Positions 17,535 through 25,905 of a stretch of DNA of 57,662 bases are shown piece after piece. Source of the DNA: Flavobacteriales bacterium (GTDB taxonomy: Bacteria; Bacteroidota; Bacteroidia; Flavobacteriales_F; PHOS-HE28); assembly GCA_016710965.1 (NCBI GenBank), contig JADJTW010000017.1, positions 1-57,662 of the forward strand. The letters are read 5' to 3'. Within the stretch, counting starts at the first letter, position 1, and each line of letters starts with the position of its first letter. Below the pieces are notes generated by a model. The model was not told the DNA's origin, searched no databases, and worked only from the letters and a program-made list of their open reading frames with translations. The position numbers and the translations under genes were made by a program.

Positions 17535-18308
17535 ATGAAGCTCTCAACGACCCACCTTCTGTTCGCAGCAGCCACCCTGTTTGCCGCACCGGCCATCGAT
17601 GCTCAGGATCAAGTGGATATCGGCCTTCACCGCAATGGCGATCAGCTGGACGTGCATGTGCGTCCGGCCTCGAACTTCAACGGCATCTTCTCGTCGTTGG
17701 TGTTCACCATCCGTTGGGATCGTGCCACTGAAGCCACGCTGGGAGCCATTCAACAGACCGGGGCACCGGCGTATTACATGCCAGTGGCGAAGTCCGGCGC
17801 GGTTCGGCAGCATGGTACCTTCAACTATCAGGTCTACGCTGGATTCGGCATGACATCGCTGCAAGCGCTGGAGACGGCTTGGAACGCCGGTGAGGAATAC
17901 GTGGTCGTTTCCATCCCCGTGAGCGGCAAGGGTGAATTCGAGCTGGTGAACGATGCGTTCACCGAAGAGCCTGCGAACAATGCCGATTATTATGTCTCCT
18001 TGGGCGGTCAGGATCGCACGGGCATCATCTACAAGGGCCTGGCTACGGCCGAGGAGGATGGAAGCGTGAGCATTCAGCCCAACCCGAACAACGGCCGCTT
18101 CATCTTCACCTTCGCAACAGCTACGCCTGTGGATGTGACCGTTGAAGTGGTGAACGCGCTGGGCCAGTCGGTGTTCAACGAGACCCTACGCGAATTCCAA
18201 GGCACTTACCGCAAGGAGATGGACCTAACGAGCATGAGCAACGGGGTGTACTACCTGAAGGTGAAGCGCGGCGAAATGAGCAGCACGCACAAGATCGTAT
18301 ATCGCTAG
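17535..18308 (+). CDS. Small secreted protein with T9SS type A sorting domain
   Basis: This 257-residue protein starts with a signal peptide (MKLSTTHLLFAAATLFAAPAIDAQ). A cohesin-like beta-sandwich follows, with FNGIFSSLVFTIRWD and TWNAGEEYVVVSIPVSGKGEFELVND-like strands. It ends in a type A T9SS domain: IQPNPNNGRFIFTF, VVNALGQSVFNETLREFQ, MSNGVYYLKVKRGEMSSTHKIVYR. It should be a cell-surface or secreted product. The start is the ATG giving a complete signal peptide; the frame is open further upstream without protein-like sequence. It is transcribed alone, between the response regulator and a strong terminator. Confidence 0.85.
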   Translation: MKLSTTHLLFAAATLFAAPAIDAQDQVDIGLHRNGDQLDVHVRPASNFNGIFSSLVFTIRWDRATEATLGAIQQTGAPAYYMPVAKSGAVRQHGTFNYQVYAGFGMTSLQALETAWNAGEEYVVVSIPVSGKGEFELVNDAFTEEPANNADYYVSLGGQDRTGIIYKGLATAEEDGSVSIQPNPNNGRFIFTFATATPVDVTVEVVNALGQSVFNETLREFQGTYRKEMDLTSMSNGVYYLKVKRGEMSSTHKIVYR

Positions 18309-18330
18309 TTCCGGCTTACGGGCATTGGTG

Positions 18331-18360
18331 CAGGGAGGCGCTAGCCTCCCTGTTCTTTTT
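18331..18360 (+). terminator. Rho-independent terminator
   Basis: A perfect 9-bp stem (18331-18339 with 18344-18352, CAGGGAGGC/GCCTCCCTG) around a GCTA loop is followed by TTCTTTTT. It ends the small T9SS gene. Its T-run abuts the stop codon of the convergent AddB-like gene at 18360. Confidence 0.9.
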
Positions 18361-21083
18361 CAGCCGATGCAACAGCTGCACCACTCGCTTCGCGGGTCGT
18401 GCCGGAACGGGATCGATGGATCGATCAGATCTTGAACCAGTTGTTGCAGGAGCGATTCAATGGATCGAAGATGATCGCGCTCGATCGACGGCGATCCATC
18501 GATGAAGAGCCATGCCCCGTCGGACAGGGAGGGTTTGCGTAGCGGTATGAGACCAGCACGTAGCACCTCAAGGGCAGGGTTGTTCTGGAAAACCATGCAG
18601 GCGTAGATCAGCAACTGGAGCGCGTGCCCATGCTCGCGCGTGAGTTGTTCACGCCCTAGGCCTTTGAGCTTCAGCTTGTCCGTTGTGGCAGTGCCGGTCT
18701 TCAGATCGAGCACGTGAATGATCCCATCGCGGTCCTCCAGCCTGTCGCACGAACCGCGCAGGCGCGACCTGTTGGGCAAGATGCCGGTCAGTCGGGCTTC
18801 CAGCGCCAACGGCACGCTGGCTTGCACTGCGCATCGTTCAGCTTCGCGTTCCACGTATGCAACAATGGCTTGGGCAGCCATCTCCATGCTCAGCTTGAAA
18901 TGTCCCTGGTCCAGCGCATCATCATCCACTGCCTTGCGCAACTGGGAGCGGAGCATGGTGGGAATGGCGGGGATCCGCTCGAGCAAATCACGAGGTTCCA
19001 CCCGCATGCCGACCTGCGCGGCGTAGACCTCCTCAAGGACGGCGTGAACGGCCGTGCCGAGGACGTTGCTGGCAAGCTTCCCTTCGTCCTCTGCGGCTTC
19101 CTGCAGGCCCATAAGGTGCTTGAAGCAGAAGTCCAAAGGGCACCGCAACCAGGTACCGAGCTGCGACGGCGTGAAGCCTTTCGAGGCCATTTCGGCGAGC
19201 CGCTCCATGATCGCGGGTCCTTTTTCCACTACGATGGCCGCTGATGATCGGAAGGCGACGGGCGCCTGCAGTGAACGCTGCACCAGGCGTGTTGCAGAGC
19301 GTGGCACGAGTTCCTGGCGCCATTGCTCAAGGAACCGCGCAGGCTCGCTCTTCCCATCATCGTTCGCGTGATGCACGAAGCAGATCTCCTTGGCGCCGTG
19401 CAGCAGTCTATGCACATGGTACGATGCGATGGCTTCGCCATCAGCACGCAGAGGGAGCCGGTTGTACCGTCTTATGTCGAAGGGGATCCAGCTCTGTTGC
19501 GACCTCGAGGCAAGGGTTTCCTCATCGGCACCCAGCAGGATCACGCGCTCATGGTCGATGGCGCGGGTTTCGAGCAAGCCCATGATCTGCAAACCTGCCA
19601 ACGGTTCACCGAAGAGCGGCAGGCGTTCATTGCGCAACGCTCGTTCGCGGATCATCCGATAGCTTCTGGGATCCAGAGCGTCGGAACTCGCGGAGGCGAT
19701 GGCTCGCTGCAGCGCGCGTTCCAGTTTGGCCAGCTGATAAAGTTGCTCCAGAGCAAGCCGGTCGTTCCCGCATCGTGCGACGGCCCAAGCGATGAGCTGC
19801 TGGATGCGATCGCCCAATGCCGGTGAGCTGTTCAAGGGTTGCAGCGCGCGTTCTGCGGCCGAAGCACTGTTCCCGAGAGTGCCACGAAGTGCTTCGCATG
19901 CATCCGGATGACGCGCGCGATGCCGTCCCTGCTTGCGCCACAGGTCGATCGTGCTGTTCACTTCCACCGAATGGTGCAGCAGGGGGTGCAGGAGCAGCCG
20001 CTCGAGGTCGTCGAGCGCCATCGCGTCGCCCACCATGCCGGCGTGCAATCCGAGGAGGGCTTCCACCAATCCGTGAACAGGGAGTGCCGTCAACGGGACG
20101 CCCATGGTCACGTTCAGCGGGCCGATATCCCCGGCCAGGGCGGCCAGCAGGGGAAGCAGCAGGTTCTCGTCCGCCAGGACAACGGCCGTTTGCGCGCGCT
20201 CCTCGAGACTGAGGTCCCTTAGCCGTTCTGCAGCGAAATGCGCTTGCGCGATGCGGTTGGGCACGGTGATCTGCTCGATCGTCCGTTCTTCGGACAAGAC
20301 CGCCTCGATCACCGGCACGGTGCCCTTGCCAAGATCGACCATCGATGCGCGTAGGAACCGCCCGGCTTCGTTGTCCCCATCGTCGAAGTAGTAGCGATCC
20401 GCATCCCAAGCCAGTTGGCCGATGCTCAAGTCGGTGAAGCGACGAACGATCTTGCTGATGGCCGGCTCCAATGCATTCAGCCCGGCGAACCACACCGAGG
20501 TCCAGGGCGAACTCCAACCAGGCTCGGACACCTTGTTCAGCGCCACGCGTGCCAGGAGGCCGGAGCTGCCCTTTCCTTGCGCGAGCGATAGTTCGTTGAA
20601 GCGCGCATGCAAGGCCCGTGTGCGATCCCACTGGTGAACCGCACGTAGTTGGGATGGGCTCAGCTTGTTCGACCCACCCATGCTCCATTCCTCGATGTCC
20701 TGGTATGCACGCAGGTCGCGATAGAAGCTGTCATGGTCCAGCAAATGAGCATCCACCTCAGCCATGTCCCGTAGGGTCACAGGCGCCCACAGGAGCAGCT
20801 CGGAGAAAGAGTCGGCGTGCTCGCCAGCGACCTCCTTGTTCGCCGCATGCAACATGAAGAGCAGTTCGAGCGTGCTGCATTGGCGCATGCCGGACAAACG
20901 CGCTGCGAAACTGGCCGGGTCGAAAAGCTCGGGGCTCCAGAGAGCACCACCGGCGGCCTCGGCCAGGTACTTTCGCAAGTGGATCCCCGCGCGTCGTCCA
21001 GGCAATACAACGGCCACCCGATCCAACTCTCTGCCATGCTTTGCCAGCAGCGCTCCCGCCAATCGTTCCAGGAAATGCTCCAT
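18360..21083 (-). CDS. addB: PD-(D/E)XK nuclease family protein, AddB-like
   Basis: This 907-residue protein resembles the AddB half of the AddAB helicase-nuclease, which processes double-strand breaks for RecA. The N-terminus has VAVVLPGRRAGIHLRKYLAE, a degenerate helicase-like start typical of AddB. The C-terminus carries a RecB-family nuclease: SQLGTWLRCPLDFCFKHLMGL, RGSCDRLEDRDGIIHVLDLKTGT (DxK catalytic pair near residue 792), and QLLIYACMVF. Three cysteines at the extreme end (WCSCC) may correspond to the AddB iron-sulfur staple, but their spacing is unusual. The start chosen, MEHFLERLAGALL, follows a TATCTTCC promoter box by 9 nt; ten more residues upstream are possible. The AddA-like partner lies 4.8 kb away rather than adjacent. 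Confidence 0.8.
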   Translation of the reverse strand: MEHFLERLAGALLAKHGRELDRVAVVLPGRRAGIHLRKYLAEAAGGALWSPELFDPASFAARLSGMRQCSTLELLFMLHAANKEVAGEHADSFSELLLWAPVTLRDMAEVDAHLLDHDSFYRDLRAYQDIEEWSMGGSNKLSPSQLRAVHQWDRTRALHARFNELSLAQGKGSSGLLARVALNKVSEPGWSSPWTSVWFAGLNALEPAISKIVRRFTDLSIGQLAWDADRYYFDDGDNEAGRFLRASMVDLGKGTVPVIEAVLSEERTIEQITVPNRIAQAHFAAERLRDLSLEERAQTAVVLADENLLLPLLAALAGDIGPLNVTMGVPLTALPVHGLVEALLGLHAGMVGDAMALDDLERLLLHPLLHHSVEVNSTIDLWRKQGRHRARHPDACEALRGTLGNSASAAERALQPLNSSPALGDRIQQLIAWAVARCGNDRLALEQLYQLAKLERALQRAIASASSDALDPRSYRMIRERALRNERLPLFGEPLAGLQIMGLLETRAIDHERVILLGADEETLASRSQQSWIPFDIRRYNRLPLRADGEAIASYHVHRLLHGAKEICFVHHANDDGKSEPARFLEQWRQELVPRSATRLVQRSLQAPVAFRSSAAIVVEKGPAIMERLAEMASKGFTPSQLGTWLRCPLDFCFKHLMGLQEAAEDEGKLASNVLGTAVHAVLEEVYAAQVGMRVEPRDLLERIPAIPTMLRSQLRKAVDDDALDQGHFKLSMEMAAQAIVAYVEREAERCAVQASVPLALEARLTGILPNRSRLRGSCDRLEDRDGIIHVLDLKTGTATTDKLKLKGLGREQLTREHGHALQLLIYACMVFQNNPALEVLRAGLIPLRKPSLSDGAWLFIDGSPSIERDHLRSIESLLQQLVQDLIDPSIPFRHDPRSEWCSCCIG

Positions 21084-21092
21084 CGCTGTGGC

Positions 21093-21100
21093 GGAAGATA
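21093..21100 (-). promoter_or_regulatory. Putative -7 box (TATCTTCC) for addB
   Basis: On the minus strand GTCTATCTTCC, the same string as before the PASTA and addA genes, lies 9 nt before the addB ATG and implies a very short leader. Confidence 0.45.
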
Positions 21101-21111
21101 GACCCCATACC

Positions 21112-21351
21112 ATGCCAGCCCAGCGTTTCCCCCTCTTTCGAAAGACTCCTGATGGCAGGCATTTCTACCGTATCGAGAGCGACACCGGTTTCACTGAGAT
21201 ACAGAAGGTGGGCAGCAGGCACGCCGTTCACCGGGTGGAGGCCCGCGCGTACCCGGAATTGGTGCGGATTGCGGAGATGATCGACGGCGCCGGAGGCCGG
21301 TTCGTGCACATGGAACCGACAGAATGGGATGTGCTGTATGCCCGGATCTGA
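21112..21351 (+). CDS. Conserved-looking small protein, 79 residues, unknown function
   Basis: This short basic protein (MPAQRFPLFRKTPDGRHFYRI) has no signal peptide or membrane helix. The pattern FRKTPDGRHFYRI..DTGFTEIQKVG..AVHRVEARAYPELVRI, ending in EPTEWDVLYARI, looks like a compact alpha/beta fold rather than random sequence. It is divergent from the AddB-like gene, with 28 bp between start codons, and lies upstream of the tandem T9SS type B genes. I do not recognise the family. Codon use looks coding and no alternative gene occupies the region. Function unknown. Confidence 0.62.
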   Translation: MPAQRFPLFRKTPDGRHFYRIESDTGFTEIQKVGSRHAVHRVEARAYPELVRIAEMIDGAGGRFVHMEPTEWDVLYARI

Positions 21352-21423
21352 TATTTTCACCAACAGAAACCGAAGCCGCCAAGCCTCAGGCAACTACGAG
21401 GCCCTAAAACCGGTCGAACAATC

Positions 21424-23286
21424 ATGCTGAACCGCTGGTCCATTCTATTGGCAACCGCCCTTGCGGCGACCTCCGTGCATGCAACCCACATTGTGGGGGG
21501 CGAGCTCTACTACGATCACTTGGGTGGAAGCCAGTACCAACTGACGTTGAAGCTCTATCGGGATTGTACCGGAATCGCGTTCGATGGAACCGTGGTGATC
21601 GGGGTTTTCAATGCCAGTGACTTCAGCCTCTACACAACCACCACCCTCGTATTCCCAGGTGGCTCGAACGTGCCTATCACCCTGGATAGTCCGTGCCTTA
21701 CCCTGCCCCCCAACATCTGTGTGGAGACTACCTCCTACACCGGTGTCGTCAGTCTTCCGGCCTCGCCAGACGGGTACATCCTGGCCTACCAGCGTTGCTG
21801 CCGCACCGGCATCATCAGCAACCTTCAGTCGCCTGCCGACCTTGGGCTCACCGTGATCGCGCGCATCCCCGGCCAAGCCATCGCAAGCAACAGTTCCGCT
21901 CGCTTCAATGAGCTGCCGCCCATTGCCCTCTGCCTCAATGCACCGTTGGTCTTCGATCATAGCGCCACCGACCCCGATGGCGATCAGTTGGTTTATTCCT
22001 TGACCACACCGTTCAACGGCGGCACCAACGGAAACCCGCAACCCAATCCTCCTGATCCCCCTCCTTACTCACCCGTTCCCTGGCTTGCGCCGTACACCGA
22101 GACCAATCCGATCGATGCGAATCCGGGAATCTCCATCGATGCGGTCACCGGTGAATTGACCGTAACGCCAACGCTCCAAGGCAACTTCACGATCGGGGTG
22201 ATGGCGCAGGAGTACCGCGATGGGGTGCTGCTGAACGAGACCCGGCGCGATTTCCTCTTCAAGGTGGTAGCCTGCGATGCAACGGTCAACTCGGTCATCC
22301 AGCCACAGAACGAATTCTGCGATGATCTGACGATGTCCTTTTCGAGCGTCGGCAATGGCGCTACAAGCTACTTCTGGGATTTTGGCGAGCCCATCACGGA
22401 CGCCGACACCGCGAACGTGGCAGGCCCGCAGTGGACCTTCACCGAGCCGGGTACCTATCAGGTAACCTTGGTGGCGAATCCAGGTACTACTTGCGCCGAT
22501 ACCGCTGTCAGTACGTTCAATATCTACCTCGCACCACAGCCGCTGATCGAGCCCCCCCCACCGGCATGCGGCAACGACCCTGTGACTCTTTCAGCCGGTG
22601 GCCTCTTCGGTCCAAGTGCCACCTTCCAGTGGCAACTGGGTTTCGGCAGTGTACCCACCACCGCGAACACGGGTCAGGTGACCGTGCAGTTCCCCAATAC
22701 AGGGACGCACGAAGTAGCCCTTACCGTCGGCGAGAATGGCTGCACTGGATTCACTACGGCCCAAGTGGTCAATGCGCCGCAGCCGGTTGCAGCTTACACG
22801 GTCTCACCGCCGTCGCCACAGCTGGTGGGCACGTCCATCACATTCACGGATGCATCAAACGCAAGCGGAGGCCAGATAGCCAGTTGGTCATGGACGATCG
22901 ACGACACCGAGTTCAATGCGACTACGGCTTCCGCGACTTGGAACCCGACCATGCCCGGCACCTACCACATCACCCTCACGGTGGTCGATGCCCAAGGTTG
23001 CACAGACACCATCGATTTCTACTACACGGTGATCGGAGGACCCATCATCATCCCCAATGTCTTCAGCCCCAATGGCGACGACCACAACGAGACGTTCCAC
23101 ATCCAGAACGTTGAGCAGTACAATAATGACCTCTGGGTTTACAATCGCTGGGGAAGCAAGGTGTACACCTCGCGCAATTACAAGAACCAGTGGGATGGCG
23201 ACGATGTTCCTGACGGCACATACTACTATGTGCTTCGGATAGACAATGGCGATGAATATGCGGGGCACGTGACCCTGCTGCGTTGA
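21424..23286 (+). CDS. PKD-containing surface protein with T9SS type B (gliding-type) C-terminal domain
   Basis: This 620-residue protein has a signal peptide (MLNRWSILLATALAATSVHA) and then THIVGGELYYDHLGG, an N-terminal signature shared with its neighbour. The first half has conserved Cys pairs (YRDCTG, YQRCCRT) and the Ca-binding-like DPDGDQLVYSL. PKD-like repeats follow: SYFWDFGEP..GTYQVTLVANPG, and SWSWTIDD..GTYHITLTVVDAQG. The end is a type B sorting domain: IPNVFSPNGDDHNETFHI, LWVYNRWGSKVYTS, W-G-D-VPDGTYYYVLR and HVTLLR. Type B domains route proteins through T9SS and need a PorP/SprF-like partner for surface attachment. Likely an adhesin; ligand unknown. It forms a tandem pair with the next gene, 36 bp downstream. 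Confidence 0.85.
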   Translation: MLNRWSILLATALAATSVHATHIVGGELYYDHLGGSQYQLTLKLYRDCTGIAFDGTVVIGVFNASDFSLYTTTTLVFPGGSNVPITLDSPCLTLPPNICVETTSYTGVVSLPASPDGYILAYQRCCRTGIISNLQSPADLGLTVIARIPGQAIASNSSARFNELPPIALCLNAPLVFDHSATDPDGDQLVYSLTTPFNGGTNGNPQPNPPDPPPYSPVPWLAPYTETNPIDANPGISIDAVTGELTVTPTLQGNFTIGVMAQEYRDGVLLNETRRDFLFKVVACDATVNSVIQPQNEFCDDLTMSFSSVGNGATSYFWDFGEPITDADTANVAGPQWTFTEPGTYQVTLVANPGTTCADTAVSTFNIYLAPQPLIEPPPPACGNDPVTLSAGGLFGPSATFQWQLGFGSVPTTANTGQVTVQFPNTGTHEVALTVGENGCTGFTTAQVVNAPQPVAAYTVSPPSPQLVGTSITFTDASNASGGQIASWSWTIDDTEFNATTASATWNPTMPGTYHITLTVVDAQGCTDTIDFYYTVIGGPIIIPNVFSPNGDDHNETFHIQNVEQYNNDLWVYNRWGSKVYTSRNYKNQWDGDDVPDGTYYYVLRIDNGDEYAGHVTLLR

Positions 23287-23322
23287 TCGGAATGAACCAC
23301 TCAAGCCACTTGGCGCCGTGAC

Positions 23323-25452
23323 ATGACCGCGATGATGCGCACGCTGATGACGCTGGGAGCAATCTCAGCGGCGGCGTTGGCGATGGGCACGCACATCATC
23401 GGCGGAGAGATGTACTATGATCATCTCGGCGGCAATCAGTACCGCGTAACGCTGACACTGTATCGCGACTGCGACCCGGCCACGAATGTGAACCAGACCG
23501 GATTCGATGCGCTGGCGCAATTGGCCGTGTACGATGTGAACGGCGTGGAGATCACCAACGTGTCGGTCTCCGACCCAGGTGAGGTGCAGGTGCCCGTTGA
23601 CTTGAACGATCCCTGCCTCACCGCGCCGCCCGCATTGTGCGTGGCCACCACGCAATACCAGCATGTTTTCGATCTGCCGCCGATCCCCGGAGGCTATACG
23701 ATCAGCTACCAACGCTGTTGCCGCACTCCTGCGATGGTCAACCTAGTGGGCCAGCAAGGGATCACCTGCACGGTGCATATCCCTGGTCCGCCGTATGCCG
23801 TGAACGGTAGCGCTCGCTTTTCCGATTATCCGCCCATCGCACTTTGCATGGGCCAGGACATGAGCTTCGACCACAGTGCCACCGACCCCGATGGAGACCA
23901 ACTGGTGTACAGTCTCTGTGATCCCTTCCAAGGAGCCGACGCCACCATGCCCGCACCGCTCGCACCACCGCCTCCATACCAGGTGGTGAATTGGGCATTG
24001 GGCTACTCGGGTGCCAACCCGCTCGATAGCAGCCCGCCGATCGCCATCGATGCCACGACTGGTCTCCTCACCGTGCATCCGACGTTGCAGGGCGCGTTCA
24101 CCGTGGGTGTTTGCGTTACCGAGATCCGGAATGGAGTGGTGATCGGTGAAGCGAAGCGCGATTTCATGTTCAAGGTCGTGGTGTGCGATGCTACGGTGAC
24201 TGCGGTGATCGCCGACCAGAGCGGAGGGCAGATGTGCATTGGTCTCACCCAGTCCTTCGAGAACCAGAGCATCGGCGGCTCTGTGTGGGCTTGGGATTTC
24301 GGCGACCCGGTCATTGCAAGCGATACCAGCAGCGCGCAGGAGCCTACATGGACCTATGCGCAACCAGGCACCTACACGGTTACGCTGATCGCGAATCCTG
24401 GCCTTGCATGCGCCGATACCAGCGTGAACGTCTTCGACGTGTCCCTTCCGCTGGAAGCCTATTTCGTACGCCCGCCCATCCGTTGTCCGGATGAAGCAGC
24501 AGAATTCGTGGCAGAGGGAACCTTCACCGCTGGAACGGCCATCACTTGGGACTTCGGGGTAGCAGGCACGCCTGCTAGCGGTGGTGGAACAACCGTCTTC
24601 GCGCAGTTCGCCGACGTGGGCGTCTGGCCCGTGACGATTGATATGAGCGAGGACGGATGCACGGCCAGCTACACCGATTCGGTAGTGGTGTACCCCAGGC
24701 CCTTCGTCGATTTCATCAACGATCCGTATGCCTGCGTGGGCTCGCCTTTCTCGTTCGCCAGCATGGCAACGGCCTGGACACCCATCACCCTGGCGTGGGA
24801 CTTCGGCGATGATACCGTTGGCACGGACAGTAGCCTCATTCACCTCTATGGGACCCCGGGCCTGTTCGACGTTACGCTGGCCGTGAGCACCAGTACGGGC
24901 TGTGTCGCGACCGAGATCCTCGAACGACCAGGTCTGATCCAGGTGTACCCGAGACCGGTTGCCGCATTCACCGCACTGCCTGATGAAGTGAGCATCATGG
25001 ATCCGCGGATCGAGGTGGTGGACTATTCATCACTGGCCGTCGACTGGCTGTACGGGATCGATGGCGAGGTGATCCACGACCGGTACTTCGAGCATTGGTT
25101 CGATGAAGGCGGCCGCTACGAGATCATGCAGGTGGTCACCAGCATCGATGGATGCATGGACAGCACCACGCGTGTGGCAGTGGTCAGCGATCATCTCTTC
25201 TATGCCCCTCTGGCCTTCACTCCTGATGGGGACGACCTGAACGAGATCTGGCTTCCGCTGGTGAAGGGCGCTCGCGAATACGAGCTGGCCATCTTCGACC
25301 GGTGGGGCAACGAACTGTTCCGCACAACCGATACCAAGCAGGGGTGGAGCGGCGATGGCCTCGGCCAGGGCGTGTTCGTTTACACGGCGCGTATCAAGGA
25401 GTTCGGTAGCTATTCCAAGGATTACACCGGGCACTTCACGCTGCTGCGCTGA
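23323..25452 (+). CDS. Paralogous PKD surface protein with T9SS type B C-terminal domain
   Basis: This 709-residue paralog of the preceding gene has a signal peptide and THIIGGEMYYDHLGGNQYRVTLTLYRDC, and the same YQRCCRTP and ATDPDGDQLVYSL segments. It then has more PKD-like units (WAWDFGDP..GTYTVTLIANPG, LAWDFGDD..GLFDVTLAVSTSTG). The type B sorting domain is FYAPLAFTPDGDDLNEIWLP, LAIFDRWGNELFRTTD, GVFVYTARI and HFTLLR. It probably arose by tandem duplication followed by divergence and gain of one PKD unit. Its stop directly abuts the stop of the convergent elaA gene. Confidence 0.85.
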   Translation: MTAMMRTLMTLGAISAAALAMGTHIIGGEMYYDHLGGNQYRVTLTLYRDCDPATNVNQTGFDALAQLAVYDVNGVEITNVSVSDPGEVQVPVDLNDPCLTAPPALCVATTQYQHVFDLPPIPGGYTISYQRCCRTPAMVNLVGQQGITCTVHIPGPPYAVNGSARFSDYPPIALCMGQDMSFDHSATDPDGDQLVYSLCDPFQGADATMPAPLAPPPPYQVVNWALGYSGANPLDSSPPIAIDATTGLLTVHPTLQGAFTVGVCVTEIRNGVVIGEAKRDFMFKVVVCDATVTAVIADQSGGQMCIGLTQSFENQSIGGSVWAWDFGDPVIASDTSSAQEPTWTYAQPGTYTVTLIANPGLACADTSVNVFDVSLPLEAYFVRPPIRCPDEAAEFVAEGTFTAGTAITWDFGVAGTPASGGGTTVFAQFADVGVWPVTIDMSEDGCTASYTDSVVVYPRPFVDFINDPYACVGSPFSFASMATAWTPITLAWDFGDDTVGTDSSLIHLYGTPGLFDVTLAVSTSTGCVATEILERPGLIQVYPRPVAAFTALPDEVSIMDPRIEVVDYSSLAVDWLYGIDGEVIHDRYFEHWFDEGGRYEIMQVVTSIDGCMDSTTRVAVVSDHLFYAPLAFTPDGDDLNEIWLPLVKGAREYELAIFDRWGNELFRTTDTKQGWSGDGLGQGVFVYTARIKEFGSYSKDYTGHFTLLR

Positions 25453-25905
25453 TCACGGCGCATCCCGTCGCATGTCCACATGCGGAATGCCGTCCCAGGG
25501 ATACTCGGGCCCGATGCGCACGTAGCCCGCTCGTTCGTAGAACTTCTCGAGGTGCGCTTGAGCTGCCAGCTCCGATCGACGGCTGCCATACCGCGTGTTC
25601 AATTGCTCCAGTGCGTGTTCCATAAGCGCTGCTGCAACGCCGTGGCCACGATGATCGGCCCGCACGACCACACGGCCAACGTGGGGCAATTCGCCGCTCT
25701 CAGGCGGAAGGATGCGAGCATAGGCGATGATCGCACCGGACCCATCGCGGCCAAGGATGTGAAGCGCGGATGGATCACGGCCATCGATCTCGGCATAGGC
25801 GCAGGCCTGTTCGACCACGAACACATCGGTGCGTAGGCGAAGCAGGTCGTGGAGCTCACGCGTGGCAAGTTCATCGAAGGCCATTGAATTGAAGCGGATG
25901 GTCAT
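25453..25905 (-). CDS. elaA: GNAT N-acetyltransferase, ElaA family
   Basis: This 150-residue GNAT protein matches the ElaA pattern closely. It has LLRLRTDVFVVEQACAYAEIDGRD near the start, IAYARILPPE, GRVVVRADHRGHGVAAALMEHAL (acetyl-CoA pyrophosphate loop R/Q-x-x-G-x-G/A), and the ElaA ending AQAHLEKFYERAGYVRIGPEYPWDGIPHVDM. It would transfer an acetyl group from acetyl-CoA to an unknown amine. It overlaps the end of the AddA-like gene by 4 nt (ATGA), so it is translated from the same mRNA, but no functional link is evident. Confidence 0.88.
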   Translation of the reverse strand: MTIRFNSMAFDELATRELHDLLRLRTDVFVVEQACAYAEIDGRDPSALHILGRDGSGAIIAYARILPPESGELPHVGRVVVRADHRGHGVAAALMEHALEQLNTRYGSRRSELAAQAHLEKFYERAGYVRIGPEYPWDGIPHVDMRRDAP

